A model generated the notes under the pieces. It saw nothing but the letters and a program-made list of their open reading frames with translations, was not told the DNA's origin and did not search any database. Position numbers and translations under genes: made by a program. From the NCBI GenBank assembly GCA_964592425.1, contig CAZQCG010000009.1, positions 74,422-138,421 on the forward strand: a stretch of DNA of 64,000 bases, given 5' to 3'. Shown in pieces: positions 26,917 through 34,719 of this stretch (position 1 is the stretch's first letter; each line of letters begins with the position of its first letter). The stretch comes from Viridilinea sp964592425. GTDB lineage: Bacteria > Chloroflexota > Chloroflexia > Chloroflexales > Chloroflexaceae.

Positions 26917-27212
26917 ACGAAGCCATGGTTCAAACCGGCTTGACCGTTTGGGCGACAACCCGCCAGCCCGACAACCCGCCAGCGTGCGCTGTGGGGGCGG
27001 TGGGGGTTGTGGGGGTTGTGGGAGTTGGGGGGTGTCACGCATTGGTTTGCCCCGAATCCGCACCGGGTAGGGGCGGACCCACGTGTCCGCCCGCCATGCG
27101 CCGCATGGCGGCATTGACCACGTGGCAATGGCGCCATGCGCTGCGGCGCGGGCGGGCTGCGGCGGGCGGTGCGGTGCAAGACTTTACGTCACACCCGGAG
27201 CTGGGTTCATCC
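26917..27212. other. G-rich and palindrome-dense spacer
   Basis: No gene. At 26992-27032 five runs of three or more G on the + strand, separated by 1-4 bases, fit a G-quadruplex pattern. At about 27066-27150 several short palindromes follow, including GGGCGGAC/GTCCGCCC, CGCCATGCG/CGCATGGCG and ATGGCGCCAT. The GTAGGGGC core recurs in the 34.2-kb spacer, so this may be a remnant of a dispersed repeat. Confidence 0.6.
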
Positions 27213-27241
27213 TTGCAAAATAGGAACACTCGTGCTATACT
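27213..27241 (+). promoter_or_regulatory. Promoter with extended -10
   Basis: TTGCAA (27213-27218), a 17-bp spacer and TATACT (27236-27241), the latter preceded by CGTGC. It would give an untranslated leader of about 140 nt before the next CDS. Confidence 0.75.
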
Positions 27242-27387
27242 AAACACAGACCTGTCCTGCAGGCCGGGCGACAGAACGACGGCGCAGCACGCGTCGCAGC
27301 AAGATCAAGTACGAAGTAGAACGGCAAGTCAGAGTTTAGGCCCGGTTGCGGCGTAACGCTGCGCCGCCCGTGGCAGGGAGTTCCCCT

Positions 27388-28128
27388 ATGAGCACCCCCG
27401 GCAGTGATCTGCGCAGTGTAACGCGCACCTACCGTACAGCCATCCGCCTCGGCGAAGATTTCATCACCCTGGAAGAGACGATCAGCCTCCCGCTTGGGGC
27501 CTCCGATGAGGAGGTGCAGCAGGCGGTTGAGTTAGGCTGGCGCATCTACCAGGCCCAGCGGGCGGCGCTTGAAGCGCAGGTAGCAAGTGTACGCGAGAGC
27601 CAGCCCGCCCCCGCGCCGATCGTCGTGCGTGATCCCGACGCCCCGGCCAGTGACAAACAACGTCACTATATCGCCACTCTGCAAGAGCAATTGGCCTGGA
27701 GCAATGAGCAGCTCGGTGTCTATGCAAACGAGCATACGGTTGACCTGGTGACCATGACCAAGGGCCAGGCGTCGAGCTTTATTGACGGGCTGAAACGGCT
27801 TGCTGAGGAGCGCACACGCTACCACACCGAGCGCCGCGCCCAGGCTGTCGCGGAGGACGAGCCGCCGATCCCTGCGCAGCCTACCGTAGACAGCCTGCCC
27901 GCCAGCGAGCGCCCGGCCCGTAGCGCCGAACAGCCTGCCGCAGACAGCCCGCCCGCCAGCGAGCGCCAGATCCAGGCCCTCAAGCGGTTGGCCCAGAGCC
28001 TCAACCTCAGTCTGGAGGCCGAGAGCGAGCGCCGTTTTGGAGTCACCGTCAGCCAACTGAGCGACGAGCAGGCCCGCATCCTCCTCAGCGAATGGCAGGC
28101 TCGCCCGGCTCGCCCGCCCCGCGGATGA
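27388..28128 (+). CDS. Uncharacterised protein with two ASxKQ-type helical motifs
   Basis: 246 aa, ATG at 27388 with GGGAG 8 bases upstream. I do not recognise a family for the whole protein. Residues 1-65 resemble the short N-terminal segment of some single-strand-annealing or plasmid proteins (TAIRLGEDFITLEETISLPLGASDEEVQQAVELG). Two copies of a motif beginning ASDKQ / ASERQ, followed by a helix and a second short helix (TKGQASSFIDGLKRL; SDEQARILLSEW), lie at about 90-150 and 190-240. The same two-helix pattern occurs at the C-termini of various DNA-binding and phage recombination proteins. A Pro/Ala/Ser linker separates them. Soluble, no membrane segment. Has its own promoter; the sirtuin starts 69 bp later. 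Confidence 0.7.
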   Translation: MSTPGSDLRSVTRTYRTAIRLGEDFITLEETISLPLGASDEEVQQAVELGWRIYQAQRAALEAQVASVRESQPAPAPIVVRDPDAPASDKQRHYIATLQEQLAWSNEQLGVYANEHTVDLVTMTKGQASSFIDGLKRLAEERTRYHTERRAQAVAEDEPPIPAQPTVDSLPASERPARSAEQPAADSPPASERQIQALKRLAQSLNLSLEAESERRFGVTVSQLSDEQARILLSEWQARPARPPRG

Positions 28129-28197
28129 TGCAGTTCGGGGCCGGGGGTGAGGGCCAGTCAGCGCATCCCAACGTCCCACATTCTAAGAGGTGCCTGG

Positions 28198-28941
28198 ATG
28201 GATCAGCTTGCAGCCCTGGCCGAAGTGCTTCGTGCGGCCCGCCGTGTGGCCATCCTGACCGGGGCGGGGATCTCGGCTGAGAGTGGCCTGCCTACCTTTC
28301 GTGAGGCCCAGACCGGCCTGTGGGCGCAGTATAGCCCTGAAGAGTTGGCGACACCGCAAGCTTTTCAGCGCAACCCCCAGCTGGTCTGGGACTGGTACGC
28401 CTGGCGTCGGCGGCTGGTTCTGGCAGCCGCGCCAAATCCAGGCCACCTGGCCCTGGTCGCCATGGAGCGCTACGTCCCCCAGCTGAGCCTGATCACCCAG
28501 AATGTTGATGGGCTGCATACCCGTGCCGGCAGTCGTGCGCCGATTGAGCTGCACGGCAACATTATACGGGTGCGCTGCGCTCGCGAAGGTACCCGCTACA
28601 GTGTCTGGGACGAGGGTGAACAGCGACCGCCGCTTTGCCCCGCCTGCGGGGCCTACCTGCGCCCTGATGTGGTCTGGTTTGGCGAGCAATTACCAACGGC
28701 AGCTCTTGAGCAAGCCTGGCAAGCGGCCAACCTCTGTGAGCTCTTCCTCTCGATCGGCACGTCGGGCCTGGTCGAGCCGGCCGCCTCACTGCCCCGCGTG
28801 GCCCAGGCCGCTGGTGCGACGCTGGCTCTGATCAACCTTGATGTGGCAACACGCCAGGAAGGCCGTACCTTCTATCTCAACGCCAGGGCCGGTGAGGTGC
28901 TGCCCCGGCTGGTGGCGCTGGCCTGGCCGGAAGCGGCCTGA
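28198..28941 (+). CDS. Sirtuin (NAD-dependent protein deacylase), SIRT5-like class III
   Basis: 247 aa from the ATG at 28198. GAGISAESGLPTFR is the NAD-binding loop, TQNVDGLH follows, and the catalytic histidine is H119 (ELHGN). Y67 and R70 (WYAWRR) form the YxxR pair that in class III sirtuins binds succinyl or malonyl lysine, so desuccinylase/demalonylase activity is predicted. The zinc ribbon is unusual: CPAC is present, but the first pair is reduced to a single Cys (RVRCARE), so three of four ligands remain. It uses NAD+ and is cytoplasmic. No partner acyl-CoA ligase is adjacent. Confidence 0.93.
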   Translation: MDQLAALAEVLRAARRVAILTGAGISAESGLPTFREAQTGLWAQYSPEELATPQAFQRNPQLVWDWYAWRRRLVLAAAPNPGHLALVAMERYVPQLSLITQNVDGLHTRAGSRAPIELHGNIIRVRCAREGTRYSVWDEGEQRPPLCPACGAYLRPDVVWFGEQLPTAALEQAWQAANLCELFLSIGTSGLVEPAASLPRVAQAAGATLALINLDVATRQEGRTFYLNARAGEVLPRLVALAWPEAA

Positions 28942-29043
28942 TACGGTAACTGCAACCATCCACAGGCGTGATCGTCGTATAGGGCAGGTAAGTTGCTAAC
29001 GGCTTCCGTTTGAGGGAGGCCCTGAGCGAGAAGGAGTTTCACG

Positions 29044-29331
29044 GTGGATAATCGTCTGGTACGTAGCAAGAGCAACCGTATGCTCAGTGGTGTCTGTGGT
29101 GGCATTGGACGCTACTTCGGCATCGACGCGACGATCGTGCGGCTGGTTTTTGTCCTGGCAGTGCTGAGTGGCCTCAGCCCGCTGATCTATATCATCCTGT
29201 GGATCGTGATGCCTGAGGAGGGTATGAGCTCGATCCAGCCGAGCAGCCCGCCTGCATTGAACCAGCCCGCAGGTGATCCCACCGGCGAGTGGCGCTATGA
29301 CCCGTATACGGGCGAGCGGATCAAGCAGTAG
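29044..29331 (+). CDS. PspC domain membrane protein
   Basis: 95 aa, GTG start with AAGGAG 9 bases upstream. Residues 5-60 are a PspC domain: RLVRSKSNRMLSGVCGGIG, then a hydrophobic pair VRLVFVLAVLSG and LIYIILWIVMPEE. PspC proteins sit in the cytoplasmic membrane and link envelope stress to partner regulators. The C-terminal 30 residues are a Pro/Ser tail. It lies alone, between the sirtuin and the convergent glycosyltransferase. Confidence 0.9.
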   Translation: MDNRLVRSKSNRMLSGVCGGIGRYFGIDATIVRLVFVLAVLSGLSPLIYIILWIVMPEEGMSSIQPSSPPALNQPAGDPTGEWRYDPYTGERIKQ

Positions 29332-29340
29332 TAGACGCTC

Positions 29341-30369
29341 CTACTCCGCAGGGGCTGGCCCGAGATCGCTTGGGCGCAACCAGCGATCATAGGCTACCAG
29401 CCGCTCGGCCACGCGCATAATGTAACGACGGCTGAGTAGACCGAAGATCAGGTCAAGCGGAACACTGCTTTGTTGTCGTCTGAATGGGCGCTGGTGAACT
29501 GAGGTCTGGGCCAGGCCGTAGGTGCGCTGAACTTCGGCTAAGGCGTGGATGTAGGGAAAATAGATCAGGCGTAGCTCATGTGCTTGGGGGCGGTGGCGAT
29601 AGAGGTGGAGTTGATGATCGTAGAGGCGGTAGCTCGGACGGCGAAAGGCGTGGAAATGGTAGAAGTAGAGTGGCTCTGCGTCGACCATAACCCGTTCGCC
29701 CTGGGCGCTGATCGTGTAGGTGGCCAGGTTCCAGGGGGCCAGGTTGGCCCCCTTCTGGTCTAGCTCGACCAGGCCCGCAAAACGCGCCGGCCACTGATCA
29801 AGGTATTTCTGATCGGCAAAACGGTCGGACTCATAGCGATCGTAGCACCACTCCAGGCACTGCTCACGCCACCAGTGTAGGCAGGCCAGCCCGCTCGTAC
29901 TCCGCCGAAACGAGACCCAGCCTACGTTGTAGCGCCCCAATTTGGCCAGGCGGCGCACGCGCGGCGCGAAGCGGTGTGGCGTTACCGCCAGGTCATGGTG
30001 GCTAATGGCCGTGAACAAGGGCTGGGGATTGGCAAAAAAATAGAGATCGGCATCGAGATAGGTGATCAGGTCGATCTCGGATCGGTGATCAAGGATGTAG
30101 AGCGGCAGGGAGGGCGTGCAGGTGAAGTAGTACTCGATGCGGCTGCGGTTCGATCGCGCCTGCTGCAATGCCGCGTCGTCGCGCTCAAAATCGGCCATAG
30201 CGATCAGCATGACCCCAGGCAGATCTAAGGCATCAAGGGTGTTGTAGCAGGGCTCATCAAGGCAGAGTATCCAGAGCTGAAAGTCCGGGCAGTGCTGGCG
30301 CAGGGAGTGATAGAGCGCCAGGCCGCGTACTAGATAACCCTGATCGAAATAGGTGCAAAAATAGTACAT
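29341..30369 (-). CDS. Glycosyltransferase of nucleotide-diphospho-sugar transferase type
   Basis: 342 aa. The N-terminus reads YYFCTYFDQGYLVRGLALYHSL, typical of GT8/GT24-like or Chloroflexota-type glycosyltransferases that open with a sugar-nucleotide binding strand. The metal-binding DxD lies in ITYLDADLYFF. YNVGWVSFRR and the C-terminal FYHFHAFRR would form the acceptor site. It starts 7 bp after the stop of the large regulator, so the two are probably co-transcribed. Donor and acceptor are unknown; cytoplasmic or membrane-peripheral. Confidence 0.75.
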   Translation of the reverse strand: MYYFCTYFDQGYLVRGLALYHSLRQHCPDFQLWILCLDEPCYNTLDALDLPGVMLIAMADFERDDAALQQARSNRSRIEYYFTCTPSLPLYILDHRSEIDLITYLDADLYFFANPQPLFTAISHHDLAVTPHRFAPRVRRLAKLGRYNVGWVSFRRSTSGLACLHWWREQCLEWCYDRYESDRFADQKYLDQWPARFAGLVELDQKGANLAPWNLATYTISAQGERVMVDAEPLYFYHFHAFRRPSYRLYDHQLHLYRHRPQAHELRLIYFPYIHALAEVQRTYGLAQTSVHQRPFRRQQSSVPLDLIFGLLSRRYIMRVAERLVAYDRWLRPSDLGPAPAE

Positions 30370-30376
30370 TGATCAT

Positions 30377-33300
30377 TCATACCATCATGCCGCGGGTCTC
30401 GAGATCGGTGCCCGCCTGGCGCAACGCCTGCAGTTCACGGCTGACAGTTGCTACACTGACGCCGAGGGCGCGGGCCAGGGCCGCAAAGGTAGGGGCGGCC
30501 TCCTGGTGGGTGGCCTGTTCGATCAGCTGGCGCAACGCCTCACGTCGCCAGCTGTGCTCATCAGTGTTGAGCGAACGGGGCGGGAGTCGCCAGAGCACGG
30601 CCACCTCCTCCCACGCCTGCAGAGGCCGCCCGGTAGGGGCGCTCTTCAAGGGCAGCCGTACCAGGGCCTCGGCGGGGGCGGCCAGGCGGGCTACGGCCTG
30701 CCCGATGCGCCGGCTGAAGGGCGCGTTGCGCATAGCGGCGGCCAGGTCGGGGGCAAGTGTGGCGGCCTGGGTCTCCAGGTCATGCCAGGCAGCCTGGTAG
30801 AAGCGCGTCGCTTCGCCTGGCAGCGCAAGCGCCTCGGCGGCCAGGCCAAGCAGGTAACGCGGGTCAACAAAGCTCTGGGCGCGCTCAGCCAGCGCCGCCT
30901 CCGCTTGCTGTAGGGCCGCCAGGGCCACTGCTGTGCGGCCCTGGCGCACAGCACTCAGGGCACGCATGGCGGCAAGCAGGGCGTGGTAGAAATGTACACC
31001 CAGCTGAGCGTAGATCTGCTCGGCCTGGCCCAGGGCTGGTTCGACATGGTGCAGCCGGCCCTGCTCTAAGGCCAGCAGGCTCTGCCAGAGCCAGAACTCG
31101 CCAGCCACGCGCTGATCTTCAGCGATGAGCGCCTGGAGGGCGTCGAGTTGCGTCTGGGCCGCCAGCAGATCGTGGCGTGCCAGGGCCAGGGTAACCCACC
31201 GGCAGATGGTCAGGGCGGCGCTGCCGCCACGTTCGGCCCAGAGGGCGGCGGCCTGGGTGAGTAGCTGTTCAGCACGCTCGAAGGCCCCGATCTGAATAGC
31301 GATCTCGGCCAGGTTCTCAAGATCGGGCGGATCGACGGCGGCATAGCGCTCCAGACTGTTGATCACCGCCTCATAGCCGGACATAGCCTCGGCCAGACGC
31401 CCCTGGGCGTGATCGAGGGCGGCAAGGTTGGCCCTGGCGACCATGCCATCCATAATCAGGCCGTGGCTGGTGCAGAGGTCGCGCACCCGGCTGTAGCCGC
31501 AGCGAGCGGCGTCAAAGTCGCCAGCAAAGTGCTGGTAGATCGCCAGATTGCCGATCGCGGCCACCTCGACTGCGACGGCACCACAGGCAGCGGCCAGGTT
31601 GCGGGCCTGCTCAAGATGGCCCACGCCCTCCTCAAAGGCACCCACAAACTGGGCCGCTTTGCCAGCCTGACAGGCCAGGCGGGCCAGCAGAGCCAGATCG
31701 GTCTGCGGGCCGGCAGCGGCAAGTTGGAACCGGGCATGCTCAAGGGCGGCCTGGTTGGCCCCCTGGTCGAGCCAGTAGTCAATGCGGGCCAGTTCGAGTT
31801 GCAGACGCTGGCTGTGGGTAGGTGGCAAGCGTGTCGCAAGCTGTTCAAGATCGGCGGCGTGCAGCTGTGGGCTGGTCGGTGGATACCAGCGCCAGATTTG
31901 CACCCGCTCGAAGAGCAACGCACACTGCCGCTCGTGGGCCTCGGCTACAGGCAGATCGGCATGGGCCAGGGCCGTCAGGGCCTGGTCGATCACGCGCAGG
32001 GCGGCGCGATAATCGGCGCGCTGCCGTAACTCGATAGCAGCAGCCAGCAAATGGCTAACGGCATGCCCCCAGGCTTCTGCGCCGAGGGCGTGGCGGCCCA
32101 GAACATAGTCGCTGGCATCGGGCCGGGTGCCAAGGGTAGCAAAGAGTTGCCGATGATAGGCCCGCCGTGTCTCCGGGCTCAAGCGCCGCTGAAGGGCCTG
32201 GTCGATCAGGTCATGGCCACAATCGTAGCCGTCGGGATTGGCCCGCAAGAGGTGGCGCTGGATCAATTCCTGGGCCTGGGCGACGACAGCGGCAGGTATC
32301 CAGCCCGTGATTGCCGCCAGGTCACTCACACCAAGGGGCCGGCCATGCACAGCCACGAGGTCGAGGAGCATGCGTGCGGCCGGGTCGAGATGGGCAAGGC
32401 GCGCGCCGATGGTATGGTCGGCGTCGGGGAGTAGGGCGGGATCGAGGCAGTGGGCCTCACAGCGCCAGCGCCCGTCGGGGCCGCGTTGCAGCGCACCCTG
32501 CTCAACCAGTAGGTCAAGGGCCTCACGCAGCAGCAGGGGGTAGCCACCACTGAACTGAGCCAACTGTTCGACCATGGCGCTGCTGCATGGGCCGATTGTG
32601 CGGCGCAGTAGGGTCGCACAGGCCGCAGGGCTGAGCGGTTCGAGCCGCAGGCGACCAGGGGCCAGCCGGGCCAGGCGCTGTAGTGCCGGCCAGCGCTCGG
32701 GGTCATCGCGGATGGAGGAGCGGTAGCTGGCGACGATCAGCAGCGGGCGTGTTGTGCTAAGGGCAGCAATTTGCACGAGCAGGCCCAGGTCGGCATCACC
32801 AGCCATGTGCAGATCGTCAAGCATCAAGAGCAAGGGTGTATGGACGGTCAGGGCTTCGACCAGGCGCAGGATCAACTCGCGATAGCGCTGCGGGTCACTG
32901 CCATCGTCGCTGGCTGGTTCAGGCTCGGTGGGGGCACTGGTGGCCGAAAGGCTGGTGGGGAAGAGGCGCAGCAGGCGGCGGTGCCAGACCGCAGGGAGCA
33001 GGGCGGCGACCTGTTCATGCTGGAGCGGGGTGAGCAGCGCCTGGAGCGCGCGCTCGATCACGCTGCCGGGCGGGCCAGCCCCGGCATAGGCCACCGCCCA
33101 GTCACGCCAGCGTGCATCGTCGGCCAGGTGGCCCAGCAGGTGGCTTTTGCCAATCCCTGCGCCACCCTCGATCAAGACCAGTCCGGCATGGGCACCAACA
33201 GCATCCATCCAGTCGAGCAACTGGCAGCGCTCTTCATCGCGCCCAACCAGAGGCAGAGCGGTGGGAAGATCGACATGGGGCAGACTGACGCTGCGGCTGA

Positions 33301-34009
33301 GCTCAGCATAGGCGCGCTCAGTGGCTGGCTCGGGGCTGAAGCCGAACTCGCGGTGCAGGCGCTCGCGCCATTGCTCGTACTGGCGCAGCGCTTCGGCGGT
33401 GGCACCAAGGGCCTCGAAGGCGCGTAGCAGGGCCTGCTGGGCGCTGTCACGCATCGGCTCGATCTGCAACAGGCGCTGCAGCAGATCGCGCACAGCCCGC
33501 CAGGCACCGCGTTCGGCCATCAAAGCGGCAGTCTGCTCAAGCATGCTGAGCAGGCGCAGGCGCAAGGCTTCGCGGGCGGGGAGCAGCCACTCGTAATCAA
33601 GCTCAGGGCCGATCAAGGGCTCGGGCACGGCGAGCAGCCGGCCTGGCTCAATCTGATCGGGCGGGCAACTCAGCAGTTGCTCTAGCTCAAGCAGATCGCA
33701 GCGGTCGTCGGGTGTGAGCGCCAGGGTCAGCGTGTTCGGGCTGGCCACCAGGCAGGCGGCGGGCAGCACCTGCCGCAACTGGTAGAGCGCGTCGGAAAGG
33801 CGCCGGCGGGCAATACGATCAGGCTGATCGGGCTCAATCTGTGCGGCCAGGTAGGTGCGCTCGATCGGTCGTCCGTAATGCAAGAGCAGGTAGGTCAGCA
33901 GAGCCTGGGCGCGTGAGCCGGGCGCCAGGGCCAGGGGCTGATCGGCCAAGGTGATGCGAAAGGGTCCAAGGATGGCGATGACAAGCGCGGGACGGGCGGG
34001 TGGATGCAT
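30377..34009 (-). CDS. Large SARP/BTAD-type ATPase transcriptional regulator
   Basis: 1210 aa from the ATG at 34009, which has GAGGCT upstream. Residues about 12-100 are an OmpR/SARP-like winged helix (ILGPFRITLADQPLALAPGSRAQ), 105-250 a bacterial transcriptional activator domain (LEQLLS..., FGFSPEPATERAY). An AAA/STAND ATPase follows with Walker A GGAGIGKSHLL and Walker B LLMLDDLHM. A long TPR-like helical array fills about 700-1100. The extreme C-terminus carries a second helix-turn-helix (FAALARALGVSVATVSRELQAL). Such regulators bind DNA in an ATP- and ligand-gated way. An extended -10 (TATACT) lies 38 bases before the start. Next gene is the glycosyltransferase. Confidence 0.9.
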   Translation of the reverse strand: MHPPARPALVIAILGPFRITLADQPLALAPGSRAQALLTYLLLHYGRPIERTYLAAQIEPDQPDRIARRRLSDALYQLRQVLPAACLVASPNTLTLALTPDDRCDLLELEQLLSCPPDQIEPGRLLAVPEPLIGPELDYEWLLPAREALRLRLLSMLEQTAALMAERGAWRAVRDLLQRLLQIEPMRDSAQQALLRAFEALGATAEALRQYEQWRERLHREFGFSPEPATERAYAELSRSVSLPHVDLPTALPLVGRDEERCQLLDWMDAVGAHAGLVLIEGGAGIGKSHLLGHLADDARWRDWAVAYAGAGPPGSVIERALQALLTPLQHEQVAALLPAVWHRRLLRLFPTSLSATSAPTEPEPASDDGSDPQRYRELILRLVEALTVHTPLLLMLDDLHMAGDADLGLLVQIAALSTTRPLLIVASYRSSIRDDPERWPALQRLARLAPGRLRLEPLSPAACATLLRRTIGPCSSAMVEQLAQFSGGYPLLLREALDLLVEQGALQRGPDGRWRCEAHCLDPALLPDADHTIGARLAHLDPAARMLLDLVAVHGRPLGVSDLAAITGWIPAAVVAQAQELIQRHLLRANPDGYDCGHDLIDQALQRRLSPETRRAYHRQLFATLGTRPDASDYVLGRHALGAEAWGHAVSHLLAAAIELRQRADYRAALRVIDQALTALAHADLPVAEAHERQCALLFERVQIWRWYPPTSPQLHAADLEQLATRLPPTHSQRLQLELARIDYWLDQGANQAALEHARFQLAAAGPQTDLALLARLACQAGKAAQFVGAFEEGVGHLEQARNLAAACGAVAVEVAAIGNLAIYQHFAGDFDAARCGYSRVRDLCTSHGLIMDGMVARANLAALDHAQGRLAEAMSGYEAVINSLERYAAVDPPDLENLAEIAIQIGAFERAEQLLTQAAALWAERGGSAALTICRWVTLALARHDLLAAQTQLDALQALIAEDQRVAGEFWLWQSLLALEQGRLHHVEPALGQAEQIYAQLGVHFYHALLAAMRALSAVRQGRTAVALAALQQAEAALAERAQSFVDPRYLLGLAAEALALPGEATRFYQAAWHDLETQAATLAPDLAAAMRNAPFSRRIGQAVARLAAPAEALVRLPLKSAPTGRPLQAWEEVAVLWRLPPRSLNTDEHSWRREALRQLIEQATHQEAAPTFAALARALGVSVATVSRELQALRQAGTDLETRGMMV

Positions 34010-34047
34010 AGCCAGCCTCTGCGCCGCTAGATCGGGTACCTGCACGC

Positions 34048-34058
34048 AGTATAGCACG
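34048..34058 (-). promoter_or_regulatory. Extended -10 of the SARP regulator gene
   Basis: CGTGCTATACT on the - strand, identical to the boxes at 17381 and 27231. A -35 at 16-18 bp is poor, as is common for extended -10 promoters. Confidence 0.6.
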
Positions 34059-34719
34059 CTGGCCCGTTGCTCTTGCCGACCTTGTTACAGACGGCACGAG
34101 AGCGACACGAGAGCGGTGTGCGATCCTGGGCCTACAACCGGCTCTGTGACGATAGTACTCTTTTCCCTATCGTTGTATCGCAGGTACTCAGTATGTAGGG
34201 GCAATCCCTACGGGGTGGCCTACTACACCCCCGATCCCATTGCCTTGCGGCGTTTGGGATTGCATATGCGCCCTTTGATGCTTTTGCCTGATGGTGATTC
34301 TCTCGCCTACGACCAATCTGCTTGACGTTCTCTAGGTTCTTCCGCACCCGTCTGGCTTTTCACCACTGTTCCTAGGGTCATCGAGTCTTGGCTATTCGCA
34401 CTACTCATGGGCATATACGACGATCATTTTACCTGTCACTCGCTTTTGTGACAGAACCGCCAATGATCTTGTTCAGGTGCCACACCACAGGAGCACGGTG
34501 ATGGTTTCAGTATAGCACAAAAGTTTGTATCTTACAAGGCCAGAAGTCGCAGCAAAACGCAACAAAACGCCTTGTTTCTTGTAAACGTTTAAGATACCGC
34601 ATGATTCCGGCGCAACACTACCGCCGGGCAACACCTGTGTGAATGTGTCGAACTGGGGAACTGGGGAGTTGAACCAGGGTAATGCCTTCAAGTCGAGTTG
34701 ATCGAAGCAGGAGGAGACC
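34059..34719. other. 661-bp spacer between divergent genes
   Basis: Lower in G+C than its surroundings. It contains a short inverted repeat GTAGGG/CCCTAC (34195-34211) and the larger inverted repeat listed separately. I see no gene, tRNA or clear + strand promoter. Confidence 0.7.
34527..34597. repeat. Nested inverted repeat upstream of the beta-helix exoprotein
   Basis: GTATCTTA (34527-34534) is the exact complement of TAAGATAC (34590-34597), and the ACAAGGC next to it (34534-34540) complements GCCTTGT (34569-34575). Between them lie two near-repeats of AACAAAACGC. It could be an operator or a leader stem for the gene at 34720. Confidence 0.5.
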
